Source: Clostridium fermenticellae
Lineage (GTDB): Bacteria; Bacillota; Clostridia; Clostridiales; Clostridiaceae
DNA length: 64,000 bases
Assembly: GCF_003600355.1 (NCBI RefSeq)
Contig: NZ_CP032416.1
Location: 1,074,183-1,138,182, forward strand
Direction: 5' to 3'
Made by a program: the position numbers and the translations under genes. Every line of letters starts with the position of its first letter. Positions within the stretch are counted from its first letter, which is position 1. Of this stretch, positions 63,930 through 64,000 are shown one piece after another. The notes below the pieces were generated by a model that was not told the origin of the DNA, did not search any database, and saw only the letters and a program-made list of their open reading frames with translations.

Positions 63930-64000
63930 TTGATTGTATATATTGATGTTCTAATTCTGGAAAATGTAATAGTAAATTTTTTTTTGCTGTATTTGACTGC
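63930..64000 (+). CDS. spoIIGA: sigma-E processing protease SpoIIGA, partial (5' end)
   Basis: Only the first 23 codons lie in the window. The TTG start follows AGAGGTGAG by 8 bases. The product begins MIVYIDVLILENVIVNFFLL, matching the conserved SpoIIGA N-terminus (a membrane-spanning aspartic protease that activates sigma-E). sigE and sigG would be expected just beyond the right edge. Confidence 0.8.
   Translation, partial: MIVYIDVLILENVIVNFFLLYLT

Overview
The window is low-GC (roughly 30 percent by eye) DNA from an anaerobic, spore-forming Clostridium-type Firmicute. Evidence for this is the glycyl-radical enzyme HypD, T-box and preQ1 leaders, AGGAGG-type ribosome binding sites with frequent TTG and GTG starts, ferredoxin-domain proteins, an electron-bifurcating-type Etf operon, and the first codons of spoIIGA at the right edge. 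The species cannot be named from the sequence alone. I see no prophage, CRISPR array, rRNA operon or transposase gene.

Layout. 0.1-5.2 kb: a 4-hydroxyproline operon (radical-SAM activase, HypD dehydratase, ProC), then a TSUP exporter behind its own promoter and hairpin. 5.3-6.4 kb: a repeat element enclosing an XRE regulator and the broken 3' end of a DUF2975 gene. 6.5-15.1 kb: an amino-acid-responsive block with a DMT exporter, a sodium:solute symporter behind a tyrosine-type T-box leader carrying three antiterminator/terminator modules, an NhaC-family transporter with a decayed T-box, and etfB-etfA-lactate-dehydrogenase-like genes behind a leucine-type T-box. 15.1-24.2 kb: an FG-GAP-like protein, a PyrK-like/FAD oxidoreductase pair, a BtuFCD-type ABC importer, two acyltransferase-fold proteins and an ECF S component with a switch-like leader. 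24.3-28.6 kb: a CWB2 cell-wall protein, a P1 peptidase and ribosomal protein S1. 28.9-30.1 kb: a preQ1-riboswitch operon (radical SAM enzyme plus QueT). 30.4-37.3 kb: an EFR1 ferredoxin of unusual composition, a 1.4-kb non-coding element with terminal inverted repeats, a NimA-like protein, an AEC transporter, and a TetR/enoate-reductase pair sharing an operator.

37.4-47.3 kb: GreA-like factor, histidine phosphatase, orphan eutS-eutP, a DNA glycosylase, a CAT-like enzyme, BrnQ, a DUF1287 protein, a previously uncalled 54-residue Cys-rich peptide, a rhodanese, and an exported protein fusing a PTP-like phytase domain to a GxGYxYP domain. 47.4-47.7 kb: tRNA-Gln, tRNA-Lys and tRNA-Leu from one strong promoter. 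47.9-64 kb: a GHKL sensor kinase facing a dicarboxylate symporter, a GntR/ABC operon under a 51-bp perfect inverted repeat, TerB-like, nitroreductase, CDF, DUF1540 and SDR genes, a polytopic glycosyltransferase facing a two-component system, cyclophilin, a GDSL hydrolase and the start of spoIIGA.

Two themes run through the window. RNA leaders tie gene expression to amino acids or modified bases: T-boxes, a preQ1 riboswitch, a likely attenuator and a candidate switch. Many intergenic gaps hold long imperfect palindromes in two related families. These share an apical stem-loop core, and one family is bounded by terminal inverted repeats. They look like non-autonomous mobile elements and are the least explained structure here.
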